DNA of 64,000 nt from OLB23 sp965230965. GTDB lineage: Bacteria > Patescibacteriota > Microgenomatia > UBA1406 > HO2-37-13b. The position numbers and the translations under genes were made by a program. The notes beneath the pieces are model-generated. The model worked only from the letters and a program-made list of their open reading frames with translations, was not told the DNA's origin and did no database searches. The stretch is taken from contig OZ246401.1 in the NCBI GenBank assembly GCA_965230965.1, positions 874,476 to 938,475 on the forward strand. The letters run 5' to 3'. Shown piece after piece: positions 1 to 8,232 of the stretch; the stretch's first letter is position 1; each line of letters begins with the position of its first letter.

Positions 1-54
1 AATAATTAATGTCAAAAAATGTGGATATCCCGAATTGGAGGGTGTGTTATTCAT
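1..54 (-). CDS. Partial CDS, N-terminus only, unknown product
   Basis: Eighteen codons are open to the window edge from an ATG at 54, which lies three bases after the stop of the flippase-like gene on the same strand. The start reads MNNTPSNSGYPHF. Too little remains to name a product. The tight spacing suggests that the polysaccharide operon continues beyond the window. A chance open frame is the alternative. Confidence 0.45.
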   Translation of the reverse strand, partial: MNNTPSNSGYPHFLTLII

Positions 55-57
55 TTT

Positions 58-1281
58 CTATAAATGCAGAAGACTTATAGTTAATATTCCGGTTATAAAA
101 AAAGTTATCCCAATATTAATGCTAATAACATTCTCTATTGTGTCCCCAAGTATATACATCAAAAGTATATATATAGGGATCATTATAGGAATAAATAATG
201 CCATACTACTATTGTTTGCAACATGATAATTATTGATAAGTGTAATGATTGTAATAAGCATGCCAAATAAAGCTGCGAAGGGTACAAAAGGTGCTATCCC
301 TAAGAATTTTGATGAAAATACAAGTAATAAAACTTGCGTGGTGTAACTTTGATAAAAAATAAGCACAATTGATCCAACTGAAATTATTATTGATGTAAGG
401 ATATATATAAGTTTTTTGTGATCCTGTTTTGTTTCTTTTGCTGAAAAAAATAACAATGATGCTGAAATTATAGGTGCTGCAAAGTATCCGACAATCTTTG
501 CTAATAAACTCCAACTGCTATAAATACCTGCCGTTTCAGCTGAAAACATTTTCTTTACATACATTATGTCGATATTACTGAGTAAAGCTAAAGATAGTAA
601 TGAGATCGATGTGACCAGCGTGCTTTTTCTTGAAATAAATTGCGAAATAGTAATCGTAAGCTTTTGATTGTTTTTAGGTAGCATATTGTTCGTAATTTTT
701 TCTGAAAGCAGAAATACAATTACATAACCAATAATTAAGCCAGCATATATATTTAGAATTCCACCAGAGTTAATACTCGAGAAATATGTGCCGATGTACC
801 TTCCAACGGAAATTAGAACGAGTAAAAGTGAAAACGCAATAAATTTATGTAATCCTTGAAGGATAGAAAAATAAAAAGCGGTAACTATGCCCAAGGCGGC
901 AAGTATGTAAAGAGCAATTGAGCTTTCTGGTGAGAGATTTGTTATCGACGGAATAAAAATAATCGTTGAGAGCGCTAAGAAAATTAAAATTTTTCTTTCA
1001 AAGAGTTGTGACCAAAACCACTGTTCTATTCTCCGAGCAACTTTATATCTTTCACTACCAGCATTTCCTAGTTTTACAATAACTAATGTAGTAAGTACTG
1101 TTATAGGAATGCTAAAAATATTCAAATATGCAAATAGCGCTGAGAGCTCGCCGAATCCAGCAGGTCCAAGACTTTTTGCAGAAAGCGAATTTGAAATATA
1201 GTTGAGGAAGCTAACAAAAAAATTTGAAAGTGTGAGAATTAATGTTCCCTTAATAATAATGCGTTTAAAGGAGTCCTTCAT
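58..1281 (-). CDS. Wzx/MATE-like oligosaccharide flippase family membrane protein
   Basis: Polytopic inner-membrane protein of 407 residues, expected to move lipid-linked sugar units across the membrane. It has about a dozen hydrophobic segments. The N-terminus carries the pattern typical of polysaccharide-biosynthesis exporters, a first helix followed by LGPAGFGELS. No soluble domain is present, and the length is at the short end of the family. It lies four bases after the methyltransferase gene and just before a partial gene, so it belongs to a glycan operon that runs off the window. Family assignment is firm, but the substrate cannot be read from the sequence. A related flippase module is fused inside the protein at 23494-28203. 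Confidence 0.8.
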   Translation of the reverse strand: MKDSFKRIIIKGTLILTLSNFFVSFLNYISNSLSAKSLGPAGFGELSALFAYLNIFSIPITVLTTLVIVKLGNAGSERYKVARRIEQWFWSQLFERKILIFLALSTIIFIPSITNLSPESSIALYILAALGIVTAFYFSILQGLHKFIAFSLLLVLISVGRYIGTYFSSINSGGILNIYAGLIIGYVIVFLLSEKITNNMLPKNNQKLTITISQFISRKSTLVTSISLLSLALLSNIDIMYVKKMFSAETAGIYSSWSLLAKIVGYFAAPIISASLLFFSAKETKQDHKKLIYILTSIIISVGSIVLIFYQSYTTQVLLLVFSSKFLGIAPFVPFAALFGMLITIITLINNYHVANNSSMALFIPIMIPIYILLMYILGDTIENVISINIGITFFITGILTISLLHL

Positions 1282-1284
1282 GAA

Positions 1285-2046
1285 TTATTTTTGCGCTAAA
1301 ACAACAATGTGACAGGCAAAACTATTGATGATTGGAATCTTTGTTAGATAACGATCAACGTGGACAAAAAGTTTAAAAATAGTGAGAGGAAGAAATTTAT
1401 ATGCAGGAATTATATCAGGGAAGGCAAATGGGAACGACAAAATGCCCCAGTAGCGAATTTTTCTTATTTTAAATCCTCCACTTTCGACAAGATCGAGAAA
1501 CTCCTTGCGGCGAAAAGACTTGTGGCTATCCGAAAAGTGAGCAGATTTTTTATAAAAAAGTTTTCTTGCGTAGTATAAAAAAATATTGCTGTGTGGTTCA
1601 GAAACAAGGAAGTAGCCTCCTTTTTCGAGAATCCGATAAGATTCAGCAATGCCCTTTTCAGGATTCGGCAAATGGTGGATTAGTCCTCGAGTCATAACAA
1701 AATCAAAGCTTCCATCTTTGAAGGGCATTTTTTCAGCATCCGCCTCTACCAACACAGCTTTAGGATATTTTTTAGCCCCTACTTTTAGCATGTCCGGAGA
1801 TAAGTCGCTACCAGTATATGACGCCCCGACCGATTTTGTTATAAATTCATAAAACTCAACCGTTCCGCAACCTAAGTCCAAAGCTTTTTTAAATTTTCTT
1901 CTCGGTAACATTGACTTGAAGAGTTTGAGCCAATAGTCATTGAAGAAAATGTAGTAGAGACTTGTTTCACGAATGTTGCCATATTTTTTTGCAAGTGTTT
2001 TATGCAATACAATTTCATCCTGCTTTAGTGTCGATTCAGTTTTCAT
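1285..2046 (-). CDS. Class I SAM-dependent methyltransferase
   Basis: Soluble 253-residue Rossmann methyltransferase of the Methyltransf_11 type. Motif I is LDLGCGTVEF near residue 57, the acidic adenine-binding position falls in EADAEKMPF, and the post-motif region FDFVMTRGLIHHLPNP is typical of the family. The C-terminal third has aromatic and hydrophobic stretches that could touch the membrane. It is the first gene before the flippase, so the substrate may be a glycan or its lipid carrier; that is inference from position only. A TATAAT box (2058-2063) sits 11 bases before the ATG, so the leader would be very short. A second methyltransferase of different sequence is at 21090-21794. Confidence 0.85.
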   Translation of the reverse strand: MKTESTLKQDEIVLHKTLAKKYGNIRETSLYYIFFNDYWLKLFKSMLPRRKFKKALDLGCGTVEFYEFITKSVGASYTGSDLSPDMLKVGAKKYPKAVLVEADAEKMPFKDGSFDFVMTRGLIHHLPNPEKGIAESYRILEKGGYFLVSEPHSNIFLYYARKLFYKKSAHFSDSHKSFRRKEFLDLVESGGFKIRKIRYWGILSFPFAFPDIIPAYKFLPLTIFKLFVHVDRYLTKIPIINSFACHIVVLAQK

Positions 2047-2057
2047 AGCGATGAGAG

Positions 2058-2091
2058 ATTATAGCATAGAATGCGCTATACTAGACATATG
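2058..2091. promoter_or_regulatory. Divergent overlapping promoters for methyltransferase and GT-C transferase
   Basis: On the minus strand TATAAT (2058-2063) precedes the ATG at 2046 by 11 bases. On the plus strand TATACT (2077-2082) precedes the ATG at 2089 by 6 bases. The plus-strand transcript would start at or next to the A of ATG, so it would be leaderless. The -35 boxes are weak. Confidence 0.55.
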
Positions 2092-3774
2092 TTCGATAAA
2101 AAGTACCTTATCATCGGCATCTTACTTTTTACTTTTTTTTATACCCGATTTGTTGGTATTGATTGGGGTCTTCCCTTTCCCATGCATCCAGACGAAAGAA
2201 ATATTGCAGCGGCAATCCAGGATTTAGATTGCCCATCTGGGAGTTCGATGAAAGAATGTTTTAACCCTCATTTTTTTGCGTATGGACAGTTCCCGATCTA
2301 TAGTGCGTACGCAATGGTGCGTACGTGGCATTTCATACGAGGATTCGGCAATCAGTCGATTGGTTTTGTAGAAGCAACATTGGCACTGCGGATCATTTCT
2401 ATTCTGTCATCACTTCTTAATCTTTACTTTATTATTCGTATTGTAGCTTTATTTCAAAATCCTAAAACACTTTCCTTAAGAACAACTATTCTTTGCATGC
2501 TGTTATTTACATTTGTTCCGTATGCCATTCAGTTTTCACATTTTGGGACAACTGAGTCGCTACTTATGGCACTCTATACAGGTATTATTTACTATGCGCT
2601 CCGCATATTAAATAATGGAGATGATACTACCGCACTCTACATGTCTTCACTATTAGCAGGTGCAGCAGTTGGCACTAAAGTTTCATCATTGTTATTTTTA
2701 GGAGTTCCTATTATTGCGATTGGGCGATCAAAGAATTCAGCAGTGTTTTCTAAAATACTTGCTTGCGGCACGTTCCTTTTTTTTACTATATGCGCTGCTG
2801 CCTTTTTTTCTCCACACAATTTAATTTCTTACGACGATTTTCGTGGGGCAATGAATTATGAAATCGGCATCGGCCAAGGTACTGTTGTGGCATTTTATAA
2901 CAGACAATTCGATAATACCTTACCTCTGCTTTTCCATTTTTCTCGAATATTTCCTTATGTATTTGGCTCATTGCAATTCGTTATCGCATTCCTTGCAATG
3001 CTCTTTCTGCCATATACAAGGAAATTTAATCTTCTAAGAATTGCATTTTTTCTTTACTTTATTCCCACATCGATCTTATATGCAAAATGGACACGGTTTA
3101 TTGCGCCAATTTTTCCTATTCTGACAATCTTTGTTATTTTTGCGGTTGATCGTACACTCAGTAAATTCAAATCAAACTTTATTAGCGTTTTCTTCCTTCT
3201 ATTACTTTTACCTGGATTAGCATATCTTTCTATATATAAAAATAACGATGTACGATTTAAAGCATCAGAATGGATTAAAAAGAATATATCTACGTCAACA
3301 CATATATTATCAGAAACTGCAAATGTGGTAGATATCCCCATTCAAAGCGGATACAATGTGGCTTCTTTTGACCTATATCATGTGGACACAGATCCTTCGT
3401 TGCAAGAAAAGTTATCCTTCTTTACCCAAGATGCTGATTATATTTTTATTCCTTCGAGGAGAATTTTTGCTAACAATACCTGTTACCGCTTTATTGACGG
3501 AGACATATTTCAAAAAAAAGATGGAATTTCAATAATACTTGATGGCTACAAGACAGATACATGTTCACAGTTAACAAAAAAATATCCACTCATTAATAGT
3601 TATTATGACCGCCTTTTTTCACAGCAGTTACCGTATAGAAAAGTTGCAGAAATTACCTCGTATCCATATATATCACTGTTTGGAAAAAAAATATATGAAA
3701 TCCACGATGAAAATGCCGAAGAAACATGGACGGTTTTTGATCATCCCGTCATAAGAATCTACAAAAGAATCTAG
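2089..3774 (+). CDS. GT-C (PMT/ArnT-like) membrane glycosyltransferase
   Basis: Integral membrane protein of 561 residues with an N-terminal anchor followed by GLPFPMHPDERN. The HPDE-type acidic pair in the first outer loop is the usual catalytic motif of glycosyltransferase family 39/PMT-like enzymes, which use polyprenyl-phosphate sugars. About ten hydrophobic segments follow, then a soluble C-terminal domain of about 170 residues. I chose ATG 2089 over the in-frame ATG 2071 because TATACT lies at 2077-2082, so the upstream ATG would not be transcribed. The gene is divergent from the methyltransferase-flippase pair. It probably glycosylates surface protein or polymer; acceptor and sugar are unknown. 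Confidence 0.75.
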   Translation: MFDKKYLIIGILLFTFFYTRFVGIDWGLPFPMHPDERNIAAAIQDLDCPSGSSMKECFNPHFFAYGQFPIYSAYAMVRTWHFIRGFGNQSIGFVEATLALRIISILSSLLNLYFIIRIVALFQNPKTLSLRTTILCMLLFTFVPYAIQFSHFGTTESLLMALYTGIIYYALRILNNGDDTTALYMSSLLAGAAVGTKVSSLLFLGVPIIAIGRSKNSAVFSKILACGTFLFFTICAAAFFSPHNLISYDDFRGAMNYEIGIGQGTVVAFYNRQFDNTLPLLFHFSRIFPYVFGSLQFVIAFLAMLFLPYTRKFNLLRIAFFLYFIPTSILYAKWTRFIAPIFPILTIFVIFAVDRTLSKFKSNFISVFFLLLLLPGLAYLSIYKNNDVRFKASEWIKKNISTSTHILSETANVVDIPIQSGYNVASFDLYHVDTDPSLQEKLSFFTQDADYIFIPSRRIFANNTCYRFIDGDIFQKKDGISIILDGYKTDTCSQLTKKYPLINSYYDRLFSQQLPYRKVAEITSYPYISLFGKKIYEIHDENAEETWTVFDHPVIRIYKRI

Positions 3775-3787
3775 CATAATTCTCTTT

Positions 3788-3804
3788 TGCCGTTATGCTA
3801 CAAT
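3788..3804 (+). promoter_or_regulatory. Promoter, leaderless, for pyruvate kinase
   Basis: TACAAT at 3799-3804 lies 6 bases before ATG 3811 in the gap after the GT-C gene. A TTGCCG upstream at 3788 is too close to be a classical -35. The spacing favours translation from ATG 3811 rather than from the in-frame codon at 3787. Confidence 0.5.
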
Positions 3805-3810
3805 ATAGCC

Positions 3811-5247
3811 ATGCAGCTAACAAAAATTATCGCAACAGTAGGCCCTGATATATTAAATGAAAATGCCATTGAAGACCTTATAAAAGGTGGTGTTTCTGTG
3901 TTCCGTTTTAACTTTAAACACAACACTGTTGAATGGCACAGTGAAGGAATCAAATTAGTAAATACAGTATCTGCAAAAATTGGAAAACCCGTAGCTACAC
4001 TTATTGATCTTCAAGGTCCGAGTATTCGCATCAACATGCCCGAAGATAGTATTGATCTTGCAAAGGATGAGCGCATATATTTTGGTGAGATTGTCTTTGA
4101 AAAAAAACTGAAAGGGCTGTCAATTACATATCCCAACATTATTGATTCTCTTGAAGAAGGACAATTGATTGTTGCAGACGATGGAAATTTTAGATTTTCT
4201 TATCATAAAGAAGGAAAAAATGCCTATCTTATTTCACAAACAACAGGGACGTTATTAAACAAAAAATCATTAAATATTCCCGGTGGCGACTTCCCCTTCC
4301 CTGCTCTTGTTGAGAGAGACTTTGAAGGTATAAAACTTGCATCGCGTGAGGAAGTTGATTATATTGCGCTCTCCTTTGTTCGATCAAAAGAAGATATTGA
4401 AGATCTGCGCAAAGAAATGAAGAAATACAACATTAAGGCAGATGTTATTTCGAAAATTGAGACAATGAAAGCGCTCGATAATATTGATGAAATTATTGAT
4501 GCATCAGACGGCATTATGGTTGCTCGTGGAGATCTTGGTGTTGAGTTGCCTTTTGAAGAAGTTCCATTTTATCAAAAACTACTCATAACAAAATGTCTTG
4601 ATAAAGCAAAACCCGTCATTACTGCAACACAAATGTTAAATTCAATGATGGAACACCCGATACCAACACGTGCAGAAGTTTCAGATGTGGCAAATGCAGT
4701 GTATGATTTTACCGACGCCGTAATGCTTTCTGGAGAGACTGCATTCGGAAAGTATCCCTTCAAGTCGGTTGAGGCAATGCAAAGAATTACCTCCTACAAT
4801 GAAACAAAACTAACATTTGATGTACGCAAGAGATTCAAGTTTACGACAGAAGATAATGAGTCGCGCGTATGCGAAATGGCATACAATCTATTTCTAAGTC
4901 TGGCAAAAGATCTTCAACAAGAATTAGGTGGATTTATTGTCTTTACACGTACGGGCAGAACAGCTCGTTTAATTTCACGCTATCGTCCTCGCCCGGCAAT
5001 GCCAATCTATGCATTTACTGATGATAAGCAAGTGAGAGATAAATTGTCTTTGAGTTTTGCTGTGTATCCTATTCTTTTTAAAGAGGGACAGGCACATAGC
5101 GATGTGCGCAAGAATCAGATTCATCGAGCTATTGAGTATCTTGCGGAAAATAAGCTCGTCAAAAAAGGTCAATCCGTTATTGTTCTGCATGGTGATAAGT
5201 GGGCAGAAGAAGGTGGCACCTCTACAGTTAAGCTCCTGAAAGTATAA
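3811..5247 (+). CDS. pyk: Pyruvate kinase
   Basis: Cytosolic glycolytic enzyme converting phosphoenolpyruvate and ADP to pyruvate and ATP. The 478 residues cover the TIM barrel, B domain and C-terminal domain. Visible motifs are LIDLQGPSIR, the catalytic Lys and metal-binding Glu in VISKIETMKA, MVARGDLGVE and TATQMLNSM. The start at 3811 is set by a TACAAT box 6 bases upstream. The stop TAA overlaps the lepA ATG by one base, so the two are co-translated. In an organism with few pathways this step is likely a main ATP source. I see no regulatory domain added. Confidence 0.95.
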   Translation: MQLTKIIATVGPDILNENAIEDLIKGGVSVFRFNFKHNTVEWHSEGIKLVNTVSAKIGKPVATLIDLQGPSIRINMPEDSIDLAKDERIYFGEIVFEKKLKGLSITYPNIIDSLEEGQLIVADDGNFRFSYHKEGKNAYLISQTTGTLLNKKSLNIPGGDFPFPALVERDFEGIKLASREEVDYIALSFVRSKEDIEDLRKEMKKYNIKADVISKIETMKALDNIDEIIDASDGIMVARGDLGVELPFEEVPFYQKLLITKCLDKAKPVITATQMLNSMMEHPIPTRAEVSDVANAVYDFTDAVMLSGETAFGKYPFKSVEAMQRITSYNETKLTFDVRKRFKFTTEDNESRVCEMAYNLFLSLAKDLQQELGGFIVFTRTGRTARLISRYRPRPAMPIYAFTDDKQVRDKLSLSFAVYPILFKEGQAHSDVRKNQIHRAIEYLAENKLVKKGQSVIVLHGDKWAEEGGTSTVKLLKV

Positions 5248-6977
5248 TGAGACATATTCGTAACTTCGCTATTATTGCCCATATTGATCATGGGAAATCG
5301 ACACTTGCTGACAGGCTTCTGGAATTAACAGGAGTTGTAGATCCAAAAAAGCATGAGGAACAACTCCTGGATCGTAATCCAATTTCTCGTGAGCGAGGCA
5401 TCACCATAAAATTGGCTCCCGTACACATGGAGTATAAATTAGGTGATATTTTGTATGAGCTTAATCTTATTGATACACCGGGCCATGTAGATTTTTCATA
5501 TGAAGTCGAGCGAACATTGGCCTGTGTGGAAGGCGTTGTATTGCTTGTTGATGCAACAAAGGGCATTCAGGCGCAAACAATTGCTCATACATATAAAGCT
5601 ATTGAGCAGAATTTGGAAATTATTCCCGTTATTAACAAGATCGATATGCCGCAAGCACAAATTGAGGATACTGAAAAGCAACTTGTGCAGTTTTTAGGTG
5701 TAAAAAAAGAATCTATTCATCACATCTCAGCAAAAACAGGGCAAGGAGTTAAGGAATTATTAGAAAAAGTTATTGAAAAGGTGCCTGCACCCGCAGAGGC
5801 GGATAATAGTGGCGCACGCGCACTTATATTTGACTCATATTACGATGTATATCGAGGCGTTATTGCTTTTGTAAAAGTTTTTAATGGATCTTTAAAAACA
5901 AATGATGCATTCACATTGCATGCTACAAATGGAGATGTGCTCATTGAAGAAGTAGGCACATTTACACCAGAACTAAAGCCTTTGCCAGAAATTGCAACTG
6001 GTGATATTGGTTATGTTGCAACTCGCCTTAAAGACATTCATCAGGTGCGCGTTGGTGACACGATGGTAGCAGCACGTTCAGGAGCTGTTCCCATTGAAGG
6101 GTATAAAGATGTGGTGCCAATGGTGTTTAGTTCTATTTTCCCCACAGATCCTGATGATTATTTGCCGCTAAAAACATCTCTTGATAAATTGGCGCTCAAT
6201 GACTCAGCCTTGCAATACGAAGCAGTATATAGTCAAGCGCTTGGCTCTGGTTTTAAAACAGGTTTTCTGGGGTTGTTGCATGCCGACGTGGTTCGCCAGC
6301 GTCTCGAAAATGAATTTGATATGAGTATTGTGCTGACAGCGCCGACTGTGGAGTACGTGAACAAAGCACCCGAAGGAGCAAAACCACAATATGAAGAGCC
6401 AATTGCATATGTGACGATTGTGACCCCTCAAGAATATACAGGTGTTGTTATGAAGCTCTGTGAGGAGTCACGCGGAACCTTTTTAAACATGGATAATCAG
6501 TCACAAGTAGTTATGTATTATGATATTCCCCTTGCTGAGCTTATAACCTTCTTCTTCGATCGTTTAAAGACCGTCACATCAGGTTATGCCACACTACAGT
6601 GGGAACTTAAGGAATATCGTTCTGTTGATGCTGATAAACTTGTGATTTTGCTTAATCTGGAGCCTGTAGAAGAATTCTCTGAATTTGTTGTTGCCGAACG
6701 CGCATATCCAAGGGGCCGCGAACTGGTTGATAAGCTGAAGGAATTGATTCCGCGGCAGCAATTTGAAGTAAAAATCCAGGCGCATTATAAAGGAAAAGTT
6801 ATTGCCAGTTCTCGCATCGCACCATTTAGAAAAGATGTGACTGCCAAGTTATATGGTGGTGATAGAACGCGAAAAGACAAGCTCCTCAACAAGCAAAAGG
6901 AAGGAAAAAAGAAAATGAAAAACATTGGTGCAGTTGAGGTGCCAAAAGATGTCTTTATTAAGCTTTTTAAAAGTTAA
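5247..6977 (+). CDS. lepA: Elongation factor 4 (LepA), ribosomal back-translocase GTPase
   Basis: Translation GTPase of 576 residues that acts on stalled or mispositioned ribosomes. Its G motifs are clear: G1 AHIDHGKSTL, G2 within SRERGITIK, G3 DTPGHVDF, G4 NKIDMP and G5 SAKTGQG. The C-terminal LepA-specific part is present and ends near the usual YGGDRTRKDKLL signature. It overlaps the pyruvate kinase stop by one base, so the pair form an operon. Its 3' end overlaps the convergent small coiled-coil gene by four bases. Length is slightly below the usual 600 residues, with no motif missing. Confidence 0.95.
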   Translation: MRHIRNFAIIAHIDHGKSTLADRLLELTGVVDPKKHEEQLLDRNPISRERGITIKLAPVHMEYKLGDILYELNLIDTPGHVDFSYEVERTLACVEGVVLLVDATKGIQAQTIAHTYKAIEQNLEIIPVINKIDMPQAQIEDTEKQLVQFLGVKKESIHHISAKTGQGVKELLEKVIEKVPAPAEADNSGARALIFDSYYDVYRGVIAFVKVFNGSLKTNDAFTLHATNGDVLIEEVGTFTPELKPLPEIATGDIGYVATRLKDIHQVRVGDTMVAARSGAVPIEGYKDVVPMVFSSIFPTDPDDYLPLKTSLDKLALNDSALQYEAVYSQALGSGFKTGFLGLLHADVVRQRLENEFDMSIVLTAPTVEYVNKAPEGAKPQYEEPIAYVTIVTPQEYTGVVMKLCEESRGTFLNMDNQSQVVMYYDIPLAELITFFFDRLKTVTSGYATLQWELKEYRSVDADKLVILLNLEPVEEFSEFVVAERAYPRGRELVDKLKELIPRQQFEVKIQAHYKGKVIASSRIAPFRKDVTAKLYGGDRTRKDKLLNKQKEGKKKMKNIGAVEVPKDVFIKLFKS

Positions 6978-7273
6978 TACCTTTTCATTCTCGGTCGATC
7001 TTGCATGACCCAACCTGAATCATAAATTCCTGAAGAAGGATCAATATGGTTTGCTAAGTTGATAGTGAATGAGTAAAGTCCAAGCATATCCTTACGGATT
7101 ACTCTAATAGAGTAATCAAGCTTCTTGAGTTGTGAGTCTATATCGCTCAATCTCACTTCAATACGTGCTTGGCCTTTTTCTAAGTTGCTAATTCGCGTAT
7201 CAAAATTCTTAAGTGTAGTATCAATGTTATCTAAGCAGTTTTCAATTCCCTTGAGATCTTCTTTTGTAAGCAT
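6974..7273 (-). CDS. Small coiled-coil protein, unknown function
   Basis: A 99-residue protein, hydrophilic and dominated by heptad-like repeats through about residues 5-60 (NLEKGQARIEVRLSDIDSQL), then a short tail without obvious membrane segment. I do not recognise a family. A similar coiled-coil arrangement (SNIELRLDHIEGYL) occurs in the protein at 13927-14253, and the two may be paralogues. It is convergent with lepA, overlapping its end by four bases, and is followed by folD on the same strand. TCTACT sits 7 bases before the ATG, in keeping with the leaderless pattern seen elsewhere. Confidence 0.65.
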   Translation of the reverse strand: MLTKEDLKGIENCLDNIDTTLKNFDTRISNLEKGQARIEVRLSDIDSQLKKLDYSIRVIRKDMLGLYSFTINLANHIDPSSGIYDSGWVMQDRPRMKRY

Positions 7274-7338
7274 ATAAATGAGTAGAAACTTTTAATACGC
7301 TTACTGTACCTGGTGATTATTAAATAAAGATTAAGGAG

Positions 7339-8232
7339 TTAGGCTAAGCGGTTTTGCATTTTCCAAGCCTTGATGGTATTGCTTACAAGATACGCCACTG
7401 TTACAGGTCCCACACCCCCTGGAGTAGGAGTAAATGCCATAGATTTTTCAGCGATTTCATTTTGTCTGTAATCGCCTATCCATTGACCTTCTTCAGATCG
7501 TAGGCCAACACTGATTAATGCAGCACCTTCTTTAATGTTCATTGATTCGATCACAGGCTTCCCTACCGCACTAATAACAACATCTGATTCTTTAATAAAT
7601 TGCTCAGGATTCACCGTTTTACTATTAATATTCACAAATGGCATATGGAGTCGTGATAATACGTCGGCAATCGGTTTACCAGCAGTTTTTCCGCGGCCAA
7701 TAAGAACAATTTTTTTCCTTCGCATTATGTTTTTCAGAATGCCAGGGTCTTTATCCAGATCAAGTTTAAGAATTTCATAGTCCTCAGCTGCATCTGGAAT
7801 AAACATAGCTTTTAATATAGTCAACACAGAAAGTGCAACCGGACTTTCGAAAAGTGGTTTTGCCTTGTATGCTTCGATTTCCTTCTCTGGTGATACAAAA
7901 TCGAATATGGTCATCGTTGAGAGTGAAGCCGGTAAAGGTTGTTGAATAATTATCGCATTGCATTCGGCATCTTGATTTATTTCGCTAAGTTTATTTGCAA
8001 GATCTTCGAAGCGAATATTTTTACTAAAACGCAAAAGTTTAAATGTTCCACCAACATATTCAATAGCTTTTTGTTTGCTACGGAGAAATGAAAGCGTTAC
8101 CTCATCGGGGTTCACAGAAAAAATAACAAGCTGAGGAGGAGCTATTTTTTTTGTACGAACAATTTCTTCAACATCGCTTTTCACATGGTCGAGAATCATG
8201 CGGGCGATGCGTATGCCCCTTACTTTCATCAT
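7339..8232 (-). CDS. folD: Methylenetetrahydrofolate dehydrogenase/cyclohydrolase FolD
   Basis: Bifunctional one-carbon enzyme of 297 residues making 10-formyl-THF from methylene-THF. The PLP motif appears as QQPLPAS, the nucleotide site as LIGRGKTAGKP and the C-terminal signature as TPGGVGPVTVAYL. In the catalytic helix the usual S-x-x-Y-V-x-x-K reads TLSFLRSK: the Lys is kept but the Tyr is Phe, and an insert of about ten residues precedes the Rossmann part. It overlaps the gyrA stop by four bases and ends the gyrB-ppa-gyrA-folD operon. Function is fairly safe, while balance of the two activities may differ. Confidence 0.9.
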   Translation of the reverse strand: MMKVRGIRIARMILDHVKSDVEEIVRTKKIAPPQLVIFSVNPDEVTLSFLRSKQKAIEYVGGTFKLLRFSKNIRFEDLANKLSEINQDAECNAIIIQQPLPASLSTMTIFDFVSPEKEIEAYKAKPLFESPVALSVLTILKAMFIPDAAEDYEILKLDLDKDPGILKNIMRRKKIVLIGRGKTAGKPIADVLSRLHMPFVNINSKTVNPEQFIKESDVVISAVGKPVIESMNIKEGAALISVGLRSEEGQWIGDYRQNEIAEKSMAFTPTPGGVGPVTVAYLVSNTIKAWKMQNRLA

